From the NCBI GenBank assembly GCA_029961075.1, contig JASBVL010000027.1, positions 32,495 through 96,494 on the forward strand: a stretch of 64,000 nucleotides of DNA, written 5' to 3'. Below, one piece after another: positions 27,698-35,521 of the stretch. This stretch comes from Sphaerobacter sp. (GTDB lineage: Bacteria > Chloroflexota > Chloroflexia > Thermomicrobiales > Thermomicrobiaceae). Position 1 is the stretch's first letter. Every line of letters begins with the position of its first letter. The notes under the pieces are model-generated. The model saw nothing but the letters and a program-made list of their open reading frames with translations. It did not search any database and was not told the origin of the DNA. Position numbers and translations under genes: made by a program.

Positions 27698-28840
27698 TCA
27701 TTCCCGCTGGAACCCAAGGCGTTGCTGATGGATGAGGATGCTCTGGAGCAGGCCGATGCCGGCGAGGAGCGTCCAGAGCGAGCTCCCGCCGACGCTGATG
27801 AAGGGGAGTGGGATCCCGGTCACCGGCACCAGGCCCACGTTCATGCCGATATTGACGAACGTTTGGAAGAAGATGATCGCGGTGATGCCGAAGGCGACCA
27901 CCTGGCCGAAGGTGTCGCGCGCATTGATCCCGATCTGCATCGTGCGCCAGAGGAGGATGGTGAAGGTCAGGAAGAGGGCGATCGCGCCGGTGAAGCCGAA
28001 CATCCCCATGGCGTGGGCGAAGATGAAGTCGGTGAGGCGCACCCGCAGCAGGTCGAGCTGGCTCTGCAGGCTGCCCTCCAGCCCGTGGCCGAACGGCCCG
28101 CCGGTGGCGATCGTCACGCGCGCCTGGATGATGTTGTACCCCTCGCCAAGCCGGTCGCGCTCCGGGAAGTACGAGATCAAGAGCCGCTCGCGCATGTAGT
28201 CGTGCATGATGTAGTTCCAGGTGATCCAGGCGCCGGGCACCGCGGCCAGCAGGACGCCCGCCAGGTAGAGCAGGCGGGCGCGGCTCACCAGCATCACCAC
28301 CAGCCAGACGAACGCGAAGACGCCGGCCGTGCCGAGGTCCGGCTGCAGATAGACCAGCGCCATCGGGACCGCCACCAGCAGGCCGGAGAGGACGAAGTTG
28401 CGCAGCGTGCGCATCTCCTCGCCGCGGTCGGCGATGAAGGATGCCAGGCTGATCAGCACCGTCAGCTTGGCGATCTCCGACGGCTGAATGGTGATCGGCC
28501 CGAACTGAAACCAGCGCGTGGAGCCGCCGGCGGTCGTCCCGGCCAGCATCACCGCGACGAGCAGGACCAGCGTGCCCAGATAGAGGACCCAGGCGAAGGT
28601 CTTGAGATAGCGGTAGTCGAGCGCCGTGAGCCCGGCCATGACGCCGAACCCGATCACCGCGAAGATGAACTGGCGCATGGCCGGGTTGCCGAGCGTGAGC
28701 GGCTCCATCCCGTCGGCGCTCCAGATCGTCACCAGGCCGAACCCGATCAGGACCAGCGTGGTGACGACCAGGTACACGTCGAAGGCGCGCCAGTTGGTGG
28801 TCCGCCCCCGGGCATGAAGGCTGGTGATCAGCGTCCCCAT
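27698..28840 (-). CDS. rodA: RodA/FtsW-family peptidoglycan glycosyltransferase (SEDS)
   Basis: 380 aa with about ten membrane helices (YLVVTTLVLIGFGLVTIWSA, FIFAVIGFGVMAGL, FAWVLYLGTLVLLVAVML and so on). SEDS signatures are WFQFGPITIQPSEIAKL, YLQPDLGTAGVF (conserved Asp of the polymerase site), GYNIIQARVTIATGGPFGHGL and GLVPVTGIPLPFISVGGSS. It polymerises lipid II at the membrane with a class B PBP; the PBP gene at 35522-37705 is not adjacent. Its ATG is one base after the stop of the HD-domain gene, so the two are co-transcribed. Confidence 0.93.
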   Translation of the reverse strand: MGTLITSLHARGRTTNWRAFDVYLVVTTLVLIGFGLVTIWSADGMEPLTLGNPAMRQFIFAVIGFGVMAGLTALDYRYLKTFAWVLYLGTLVLLVAVMLAGTTAGGSTRWFQFGPITIQPSEIAKLTVLISLASFIADRGEEMRTLRNFVLSGLLVAVPMALVYLQPDLGTAGVFAFVWLVVMLVSRARLLYLAGVLLAAVPGAWITWNYIMHDYMRERLLISYFPERDRLGEGYNIIQARVTIATGGPFGHGLEGSLQSQLDLLRVRLTDFIFAHAMGMFGFTGAIALFLTFTILLWRTMQIGINARDTFGQVVAFGITAIIFFQTFVNIGMNVGLVPVTGIPLPFISVGGSSLWTLLAGIGLLQSILIHQQRLGFQRE

Positions 28841-28841
28841 G

Positions 28842-29615
28842 CTAGAGCAGCTCCACGCCGTTGATGTGGATGTGGAAGTTGCAGCCGAGCAGCTCGGCGG
28901 CGCGCCGGCACATCAGCATGCGCGGCAGGAAGATCTCGAAGTAGTCCATCACCTGGCTGATGCTGGTGTCGATCGTCAGCTCCAGCGTGATCGACTTCTG
29001 CTCCGGGTCGACCCGGAGGAACGAGGACTCAACCGCCCAGTTGACCCGGTCGTGCGCGTCGAACTTGCCCGGGTCGCTGGCGCGGACGCGGCTGCGATGC
29101 ACGTCGGACTTATCCGCCAGGATGAGCGCCGCCGACACCGGATGCACCGCTTCGCCCAGGCGCTGGGCGTCGTCGCCGTGGCTGCCGATCGCGCCCATCA
29201 CCAGCGCAATATCGGCCGGGGCGACTCCGTAGCGCAGCAGGATGTCGCGCGCCAGGAGGGCGCTCGTCAGGGCGTGGTCGTAGCGGCTGATGGCGTTGCC
29301 CATGTCGTGGAGGTAGCCGCTGATCGCCGCCAACTCTTGCAGGTGCGGGTCGTAGTCCAGCCGCCGCAGCACGTTGCGGGCGATGCGGGCCACCAGGTTC
29401 GCGTGCCGGGTGCCGTGCTCGGTGAAGCCGATCACGCCCAGGTTGGCGTTGGCGGCCTCGATGTAGGCCTGCACTTCCGGGTCGCGGGCGAGCGTGTCCA
29501 CGCTCACCGGCAGGACTTTGCCGCTCGGCTGGGCCGCGGCGCCTGGCTGCTCGGGGCGGGATTCCTCCATCGCCTCGACGAACTCGTTGACCCGTCCGTG
29601 CATGTTCTTGACCAT
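28842..29615 (-). CDS. HD-domain phosphohydrolase
   Basis: 257 aa, soluble. The HD metal site is spread over EHGTRHANLVARIARNVLRRL (first His), ISGYLHDMGNAISRYDHALTSALLA (HD pair and next His) and IGSHGDD, followed by ILADKSDVHRSRVR with a conserved Asp. Such HD proteins hydrolyse nucleotides or signalling molecules; the exact substrate is unknown. About 65 N-terminal residues are variable, Pro/Gln-rich. Start ATG 29615 has GAGGAG seven nt upstream. It is the first gene of a two-gene unit with rodA, hinting at a link to cell-wall growth. Confidence 0.88.
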   Translation of the reverse strand: MVKNMHGRVNEFVEAMEESRPEQPGAAAQPSGKVLPVSVDTLARDPEVQAYIEAANANLGVIGFTEHGTRHANLVARIARNVLRRLDYDPHLQELAAISGYLHDMGNAISRYDHALTSALLARDILLRYGVAPADIALVMGAIGSHGDDAQRLGEAVHPVSAALILADKSDVHRSRVRASDPGKFDAHDRVNWAVESSFLRVDPEQKSITLELTIDTSISQVMDYFEIFLPRMLMCRRAAELLGCNFHIHINGVELL

Positions 29616-29640
29616 GAGATGCTCCTCAATGACTGCGTGT

Positions 29641-29661
29641 CCGGCCCTAATTATAGGCCGG
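29641..29661 (-). promoter_or_regulatory. Consensus -10 TATAAT within an inverted repeat, HD-rodA operon
   Basis: On the minus strand TATAAT (29655-29650) lies about 35 bp upstream of the HD gene start. It is embedded between CCGGCC (29641-29646) and GGCCGG (29656-29661), a perfect 6-bp inverted repeat around a 9-nt centre, so a regulator binding there would block or shape the promoter. No good -35 is visible. Confidence 0.5.
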
Positions 29662-30131
29662 CGGGGCGAGCGGGGGCGGGGCGCGGCATGCCAGGGTAGG
29701 GTTGCGTGGTGCGTGGTGCGTGCTTCGTGTTTCGTGTTGCGTATGCCGTCGTGTGGGCTCCGTAACGGCTGAGCGCTCGCCTGCCGGCCGCTGCCGTCTC
29801 TGTCGCAGACGTCGTCCCCGTGGCTGGCACGCGCCTCGGACATGCTGCCGGGCGGTGCCGGGCGGGCACAAGTCCCACCTCGACCGGCGTGGGGCGTCGG
29901 GCCGGCTGCGCGAGCGAGGTAGGGGAGGGCCTTGTGCCCTCCCGGGTCGGCAGTCGCCCCCGGGCCGTGGATCGGGGCAGCGCCGGGCGGGGACAAGCCC
30001 CGCCCCTACCGGTGGGGCCGCGCTTGCGATGACGGGAATAGCGCTGCGCAGAATGGCGTGGAAGCGTCCGGAGAGGGATGCCTCCTGCACGCGCATCCCG
30101 CACCACACACCACGCGTGACGCATGACCCCC
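29662..30131. repeat. Intergenic repeats: heptamer string and GTAGGGG/GGGGACAAGCCCC units
   Basis: No gene is seen. Heptamers (TGCGTGG, TTCGTGT, TGCGTAT) at about 29699-29750; GTAGGGGAGGGCCTTGTGCC unit at 29917-29945; GGCGGGGACAAGCCCCGCCC unit at 29986-30012; and a complementary-strand heptamer tail (CACCACACACCACGCGTGAC) ending near 30125, just after the end of the FAD oxidoreductase gene. Confidence 0.65.
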
Positions 30132-31250
30132 TCACGCCGCGAAGCGCTCCAGCCGGAGCGCGTCGAGCGGCAGCGAGGTCTGGCCGGTCACGATCAGCTC
30201 GGCCATCAACTCGCCGATGCACGGCGCGAGCGCGAACCCGTGCCCGGAGAACCCGCAGGCGATGATCAGGCCCGCGACGCCGGGCGCCGGGCCCAGGATC
30301 GGCACCTCGTCGGCCGCGATCGCCTCCAGGCCGGTCCAGGCCCGCACGATGCGGGTGCGGCGCAGCAGCGGGTAGACTGCGCTGGCGTCGACCGCGCTGC
30401 CGGCCAGGCTCGCGATCCGGGTGCGGCCGAAGCGCCCCGCCCAGTCGACTGTGCCGGACCAGCCGCCGCCGAGCAGGTAGGCGCCGCTTGGGAGCTGCTT
30501 GAGGCTGAGCCGGCGCCCCACGCAGGTGAGGACCGGCTTCAGGCGCGACGGCATCGGGTCGGTCACCATCATCTGCAGCGCGTGCGGCGCGATCGGCAGC
30601 TCGAGCCCCACCGTCCGCGCCAGCTCGCGGCTCCAGGCGCCGGCCGCCAGCAGCACCGCCCGGCAGGCGATCTCACCCCGCGTGGTGCGCACCCCCACCA
30701 CCCGGTCGCCCTGCAGCCGCAGCCCGATCACGGCGGTCCGCTCATAGAGGGTCGCGCCGTGGCGCTGGGCGGCGCGGCAGAACGCCCTGGTGACCAGGAT
30801 CGGCATCGCGTGGCCGTCGGTCGGGCACCAGGCCCCGGCGATGATGTCCGGCGCCAGGCCGGGGACGAGCGCGTCCAGCACGTCGCGGCCCACGACCTCG
30901 ATGCCCAGGCCGCGTGCGCGCTCGGCGCGCACCCGTTGCTCCAGCGCGGGCAGATCCTCCTCCCGCGCGACGAGCGTCAGGTGGCCGTCCTGGCGATAGC
31001 CCAGGTCGGCGCCGAGCTCCGCTTCCAGGGAGGGCCAGCGGGCGATGGCGCGCATGGCGATGGCCAGCTCGCGCGGGTCGCGCCCCTGCTGCCGGACGCC
31101 GCCCGCGCTGGCGCCCGAGGCGCCGGAGGCGACCTCCCGCGCCTCGACGATCGCCACCGAGACGCCGGCCTTGCTCAGCTCGTAGCTCGCGGCGCAGCCG
31201 ATCACGCCCCCACCGACGACCACGACCTCGACCGGCGGCAACTGGGTCAT
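30132..31250 (-). CDS. FAD-dependent oxidoreductase (D-amino-acid/glycine oxidase family)
   Basis: 372 aa. The N-terminal dinucleotide fold is VEVVVVGGGVIGCAASYELSKAGVSVAIVEA (GxGxxG and acidic end of strand two), then ASGASGASAGGVRQQ, the DAO-family FAD loop. Central LLAAGAWSREL and C-terminal GLEAIAADEVPILGPAPGVAGLIIACGFSGHGFALAP complete the pattern. It oxidises an amine or amino acid with FAD, probably with O2 or a respiratory acceptor; substrate unknown. It is soluble. GGGAGGGAG precedes ATG 31250. Divergent from the PIG-L deacetylase gene. Confidence 0.9.
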   Translation of the reverse strand: MTQLPPVEVVVVGGGVIGCAASYELSKAGVSVAIVEAREVASGASGASAGGVRQQGRDPRELAIAMRAIARWPSLEAELGADLGYRQDGHLTLVAREEDLPALEQRVRAERARGLGIEVVGRDVLDALVPGLAPDIIAGAWCPTDGHAMPILVTRAFCRAAQRHGATLYERTAVIGLRLQGDRVVGVRTTRGEIACRAVLLAAGAWSRELARTVGLELPIAPHALQMMVTDPMPSRLKPVLTCVGRRLSLKQLPSGAYLLGGGWSGTVDWAGRFGRTRIASLAGSAVDASAVYPLLRRTRIVRAWTGLEAIAADEVPILGPAPGVAGLIIACGFSGHGFALAPCIGELMAELIVTGQTSLPLDALRLERFAA

Positions 31251-31425
31251 CTGCGCTCCCTCCCACTCCCTGGCGGACCGTGCAGGCCGAGTATCGCCGC
31301 CGCCGCGGCCCCCGGCAACGGCGCGCCGCCTCGACCAGGCAGCGCGCTGGGGAGTATCCTGGGGCGGGCCGCGCAGCGCGGCCGCAGACCAGAGCGGCAG
31401 GACAGGTTCGATAGGCGGAGCAGGG

Positions 31426-32175
31426 ATGGACCAGGCACAGGAACAGGAGCAGGTGGAGCGCCAGGTGGCGATGGTGTTCGTCGCCCATCCGGACGATGCC
31501 GAGTTCGGCTGCGGCGGGACCGTCGCCGTCTGGGCGCGGCAGGGCTGGGACGTGTACTACGTCATCGTCACCGACGGCAGCGCCGGGGGGCCAGACGACG
31601 CCACCGACGTCGGGCCGGAGGCGCGCCGCCGCATCTCGGAGACCCGCAAGGCGGAGCAGCGCGCCGCGGGGGAGATCCTGGGGTTGGCCGATGTCCTCTT
31701 CCTCGACTACCCCGACGGGCGGGTCGAGCCGACCCTGGAGCTCCGCCGCGACATCGTCCGGCTGATCCGCCAGTACCGGCCGTCGCGCGTGGTCTGCCAG
31801 TCGCCGGAGCGGGTCTGGACGCCCGAGTACCACGTCCGCCGGCATCACCCGGATCACCTGGCCGTCGGCGCGGCGGTGCTGGCCGCGGTCTACCCGGCGC
31901 CGCAGAACGCCTGGGATTTCCCCGAGCTGCTGGCGGAGGGGCTGCGCCCGCACAAGGTGAGCGAGATCTACGTGATCGGCGCGCCGGTGCTCAACCACGC
32001 GGTGGACATCTCGGAGACGATCGAGCTCAAGATCGCCGCGCTGGCGGCCCACCGCAGCCAGCTCGGCGACAACATCGACCAGCTCGCCCGCATGGTCCGC
32101 ACCTGGTCCGCCGATCGGGGCGCGCGGCACGGCATGGCCCACGCCGAGGAGTTCCACCGCATCGTCAACTGGTGA
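31426..32175 (+). CDS. PIG-L (LmbE-type) N-acetylsugar deacetylase
   Basis: 249 aa. The zinc site is AHPDDAEFGCGG (His, Asp, Asp near residue 20) and the later His in RRHHPDHLAVG near residue 142, characteristic of the LmbE/PIG-L family, which deacetylates N-acetylglucosamine conjugates such as precursors of mycothiol or bacillithiol-like thiols. After the core come LPDVLFLDYPDG-like sequence and SQLGDNIDQLARMVR. Soluble, monocistronic, GGAG five nt before ATG 31426. The true substrate cannot be told from sequence. Confidence 0.9.
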   Translation: MDQAQEQEQVERQVAMVFVAHPDDAEFGCGGTVAVWARQGWDVYYVIVTDGSAGGPDDATDVGPEARRRISETRKAEQRAAGEILGLADVLFLDYPDGRVEPTLELRRDIVRLIRQYRPSRVVCQSPERVWTPEYHVRRHHPDHLAVGAAVLAAVYPAPQNAWDFPELLAEGLRPHKVSEIYVIGAPVLNHAVDISETIELKIAALAAHRSQLGDNIDQLARMVRTWSADRGARHGMAHAEEFHRIVNW

Positions 32176-32730
32176 GGCGACGTGTGCGGCGCGCCCGATA
32201 CCAAAGCGGCGGCCGCGGCCGCCGCACTCCAAACCCAGGCCCAGCCGGCTGATGGAGTTTGACGAATCAATCGGGCATCCCCGGTGTCCCGTGCTCAGCC
32301 GGCTTGAGCCGGCTTTGCTGTGTCAGCCCGGGGCTTTCAGCCCCGGGGCCCCTGCCACCGCGGTCGCCTCGGCAGCGCGGCCATCGTGGCCACTGCGTGT
32401 CCGCCGGTATTGCCTGCCATCGCCGCCCTGCGGGGGTGGTCGGGCGAACGGGGCCGGCGGGCCGTGCAGGCCGCGCTCCACGCGCCTCGACCCCGGCTCC
32501 GGAGCGGCCCGCCCCCCGACCGCACCCGCCACGCGGGTAGGCGCCCAGGCCTGGGCGCGGGGAGACCCACGAAACACGGAACACGCACTGCGCAGTACGC
32601 ACCACGCGTGACGCCTGACGCCTCCCGGCTCACCCGTGGCAGCCAGCGTGCGGCAGCGGGGGCGACGCTGGCGGAGCCGCGCCTGGGGTGTGGCCTGCAG
32701 GCGTCGCGGGCAAGGAAGGACGGCTGCCCG
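32176..32730. repeat. Intergenic repeats: AGCCCGGGGCTT family and heptamer string
   Basis: No convincing gene. At about 32277-32352 is a block with CAGCCGGCTTGAGCCGGCTT followed by GCCCGGGGCTTTCAGCCCC, both arms hairpin-forming; an inverted relative is at 43055-43110. At 32570-32632 a complementary-strand heptamer string (GAAACACGGAACACGCAC) lies about 100 bp before the small gene at 32731. Confidence 0.6.
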
Positions 32731-32961
32731 ATGGCTGGGGAGCTGCGCATCATGGCCAAGGACGGCACGGTGTACTGGTTCGGGCGGGACGAGCACTTCC
32801 CGCAGGAGGTGCGCCAGTACACGGGTGACGCCCACCACTGGAAGTACGTCCCGACGAGAGAGGCGCGCGCGCTGGTCCGGGAGGTGCTGGATCGGGGCGG
32901 CATCGTGGATCAGGGGGACGCCGCGCTGTTTTTCCGGGTGGGAGAGACGCCACCCGGATGA
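32731..32961 (+). CDS. Small hypothetical protein
   Basis: 76 aa, unknown. The start MAGELRIMAKDGTVYWFGRDEHFPQ suggests a small beta-rich fold; the rest is an amphipathic helix (EARALVREVLDRGG) and a final strand. No motif, signal or membrane segment. AAGGAAGGA is about 10 nt before ATG 32731; a second ATG lies at 32752. It stands alone, with the next gene's promoter immediately downstream. Composition and codon use look like its neighbours, so it is probably real. Confidence 0.55.
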   Translation: MAGELRIMAKDGTVYWFGRDEHFPQEVRQYTGDAHHWKYVPTREARALVREVLDRGGIVDQGDAALFFRVGETPPG

Positions 32962-32993
32962 TCGATCGAGCCCCGGCCGCCAGCCCCGGCCTC

Positions 32994-33023
32994 TTGGGCG
33001 CGGCATCGCCCATTTCCTATAAT
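32994..33023 (+). promoter_or_regulatory. Promoter of the unknown-rnc-prs operon
   Basis: TTGGGC (32994-32999) and a perfect TATAAT (33018-33023) are separated by 18 bp. Transcription should start near 33030, which rules out the ATG at 33022 and supports GTG 33055 as the first start codon. Confidence 0.6.
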
Positions 33024-33054
33024 GGCGGTGGAGGGGCGGCAGCGGAGGGCGAGC

Positions 33055-33489
33055 GTGGCCGACGATCTCGACCGACTGCTCAGATACATCGTGAACCACT
33101 ACATCGCGCAGGAGGAACTGAAGGACGTCGAGCGCGACGCCACGTCCGTCGGCGATCTCGCCGCCAGCCAGCGCCGGGCGCTGCGGGAGGAGGAGCAGCG
33201 CGTCGAGGCGTTGGCGGGGCCCTTTCGGGAGGGGCTGCTGCGCGCCCGGGCGGCGCGCCAGGCCGGCGGCAACGCCATCTCGCTCGATGACCGGGACCCG
33301 CTCGAGAACCTGATCGCCGACGCCATGATCCACTTCCTCGTCAGCCCCGGTATGGCGACCTCGACCACGCGTGAGACGGAGCCGATGCACTACATCTACA
33401 CGATCGCCGTCGATTGGGAGCGGCTGCTGGGCGTGGCCCGCCAGGCTCGGGTCGATCTCGATGCCGCCATCCCGCACGCGAGCCCATGA
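33055..33489 (+). CDS. Unknown helical protein upstream of rnc
   Basis: 144 aa, soluble and mostly helical: a long heptad-like stretch (RLLRYIVNHYIAQEELKDVERDA then SQRRALREEEQRVEALAGPFREGLLRARAARQ) is followed by a small mixed domain ending EPMHYIYTIAVDWERLLGVARQARVDLD. I do not recognise the family. The start is GTG 33055 with GGAGGGCGAGC upstream; the longer frame begins inside the promoter. Its stop overlaps the rnc start (ATGA), so it is co-translated with RNase III and may act in RNA metabolism, but that is only context. Confidence 0.68.
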   Translation: MADDLDRLLRYIVNHYIAQEELKDVERDATSVGDLAASQRRALREEEQRVEALAGPFREGLLRARAARQAGGNAISLDDRDPLENLIADAMIHFLVSPGMATSTTRETEPMHYIYTIAVDWERLLGVARQARVDLDAAIPHASP

Positions 33490-34271
33490 CCATGGCTGCG
33501 GCGCACTCCCTGGCCAGTCACCGCGCGCGCGACCCGCATGACGGGCCGCAGCTCGCCGCCCAGCGGCTCGGCGTCCGCTTCCGCAACCTCGACCTGCTCC
33601 GCCTGGCCCTGACCCATCGCTCCTACCTGAACGAGCAGGGGGTCCCGCACGTCGAGGCGGTGCGCGACTCCAACGAGCGCCTGGAGTTCCTGGGCGATGC
33701 GGTCCTCGGCATGGTCACCGCCGAGTTCCTTTACCGGCAGTTCCCGCAGCTCCCCGAGGGGATGCTCACGGCCTACCGCACCGCGCTGGTCCGGACCGAG
33801 ACGCTAGCGCGCTGGGCGCGGCGCTTCGGCCTGGATGAGGTCATGTATCTCGGCCGCGGGGAGATGACGGCCGATGGGGAGATCCGCGACCGCATCCTCG
33901 CCGGGGCCTTCGAGGCCGTGATCGCCGCGATCTACCTGGACCGCGGCATCCGCGCGACCCGCACGTTTATGCGGCAGCTCCTGATGGAGGACGCCGAGCA
34001 GATCATCAGCGCCGGGCAGGCGACGAACTACAAAGGGCGGTTGCAGGAGCTGGTGCAAGAGCGCCTGCGGGTGACCCCGGTCTACCGCACGCTCGCGGTA
34101 TCGGGCCCTGCCCATGACCGAACCTTTACGGTGGAAGTCATCGTACGTGGCGAATGTCTTGGGGTGGGAAGCGGCAGCAGCAAGCGTGCTGCCCAACAGG
34201 AAGCGGCCCGGCAGGCGCTCGCGCGGCTGGCCGCGGAGGGGGTGACTGACGACCATGAGCGGTCGGTATGA
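33486..34271 (+). CDS. rnc: Ribonuclease III
   Basis: 261 aa. Endoribonuclease III cleaves double-stranded RNA in rRNA precursors and structured mRNAs. The catalytic signature NERLEFLGDAVLGMV is near residue 57, followed by DRILAGAFEAVIAAIYLDRG with the second acidic residues; the C-terminal dsRNA-binding domain runs from NYKGRLQELVQERL to GSGSSKRAAQQEAARQALARL. ATG 33486 overlaps the upstream stop by 4 bp; an alternative ATG is 6 bp later. It overlaps prs by 17 bp, indicating tight translational coupling. Confidence 0.95.
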   Translation: MTMAAAHSLASHRARDPHDGPQLAAQRLGVRFRNLDLLRLALTHRSYLNEQGVPHVEAVRDSNERLEFLGDAVLGMVTAEFLYRQFPQLPEGMLTAYRTALVRTETLARWARRFGLDEVMYLGRGEMTADGEIRDRILAGAFEAVIAAIYLDRGIRATRTFMRQLLMEDAEQIISAGQATNYKGRLQELVQERLRVTPVYRTLAVSGPAHDRTFTVEVIVRGECLGVGSGSSKRAAQQEAARQALARLAAEGVTDDHERSV

Positions 34272-35229
34272 CCAGTTGACCATCTTCAGCGGCAACGCAA
34301 ACCCGGCGCTGACGGAGGAGATCTGCCGCTACATCGATATCCCGCCCGGCCGGATCGAGGTGTTCAAGTTCAGCAACGAGAACATCTTCGTCCGCATCGG
34401 CGAGAGCGTGCGCGAGAACGATGTCTTCGTGGTCCAACCCTTCTGTAGCCCGGTCAACGAGAGCATCATGGAATTGCTCATCATCATCGACACGCTCAAG
34501 CGGGCGTCGGCCGGGCGCATCACCGCAGTCATCCCCTACTACGGCTACGGGCGCACCGACAAGAAGGACCAGCCACGGGTGCCGATCACGGCCCGCCTGA
34601 TCGCCGACCTCATCACCGTCGCCGGTGCCCACCGCGTGCTGACCGTCGACCTGCACGCCGGGCAGATCCAGGGCTTCTTCAACATCCCGGTCGACGAGAT
34701 GACCGCCATGCCGATCATCGCGCGCTACTTCCAGGAGAAGCGCCTGGAGCGGCCGGTGGTCGTCTCGCCGGACCTGGGCAGCACCAAGCGGGCCCGCAAC
34801 TTCGCCGAGGAGTTGAACGCCAGCCTCGCCATCATCGAGAAGCGCCGGACCAGCAACGACGACAAGAGCGAGGTGCTCAACCTGATCGGCTCGGTGGAGG
34901 GGTGCCAGGCGGTGCTGGTCGACGATGAGATCGACACGGCCGGCTCGATCACGCAGGCGGCCCAGGTCTGCATCGAGCACGGCGCGGTCGAGGTCTACGC
35001 GGCCTGCACCCACCCGGTGCTCAGCGGCCCGGCCATCGAGCGGCTGGCGCGCAGCCCGATCCGGGAGCTGGTCGTGAGCAACACCATTCCCATCCCCCCG
35101 GAGAAGCGGCTCGACAAGATCACGGTGCTGTCGGTCGCGCCGCTCCTGGGCGAGACGATCCAGCGCATCCACACCGGCGCCAGCGTCAGCCTGGCCTACC
35201 GCAGCGCCGGACGCCTGCCGACTCGCTAG
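34255..35229 (+). CDS. prs: Ribose-phosphate pyrophosphokinase
   Basis: 324 aa, full length. It makes PRPP from ribose 5-phosphate and ATP for nucleotide, His and Trp synthesis. Evidence: FKFSNENIFVRIGESVRENDVFVVQPFCSPVNE, IPYYGYGRTDKKDQPRVPITARL, the catalytic region VDLHAGQIQGFFNIPVDEM, PDLGSTKRARNFAE, and the PRPP-binding loop VLVDDEIDTAGSITQAA. Segment KRRTSNDD matches the flexible loop of class I enzymes. It overlaps rnc by 17 bp and is the last gene of that unit; the pairing rnc-prs is unusual. Confidence 0.97.
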   Translation: MSGRYDQLTIFSGNANPALTEEICRYIDIPPGRIEVFKFSNENIFVRIGESVRENDVFVVQPFCSPVNESIMELLIIIDTLKRASAGRITAVIPYYGYGRTDKKDQPRVPITARLIADLITVAGAHRVLTVDLHAGQIQGFFNIPVDEMTAMPIIARYFQEKRLERPVVVSPDLGSTKRARNFAEELNASLAIIEKRRTSNDDKSEVLNLIGSVEGCQAVLVDDEIDTAGSITQAAQVCIEHGAVEVYAACTHPVLSGPAIERLARSPIRELVVSNTIPIPPEKRLDKITVLSVAPLLGETIQRIHTGASVSLAYRSAGRLPTR

Positions 35230-35521
35230 CGGGCGGCGCACCGCCCGGTCTCCCGGCAGCCGGCCCCCGGGCCGACTGCTGCGCTCCCACCACCCCGCGC
35301 TGGCGTCCCCGCACCACGAGCACGGAGGCGGTGCTCGGGCACAGCCGCCGCGCACGGCTGCCCGGCGGCGTCGCCTTGACGGCCAGGCACGCCGATGGCA
35401 GAGTTCGGACACCGCTCGCGAGCCGGCGCGGCCGGCGCTCCCGGGGGACCGTCCCGCCCGCCGCCTGGCTCGCCGGGGCGGCGGATGCGTCGGACCGTCT
35501 CACCGAGGGAAGGGCCAGCCT

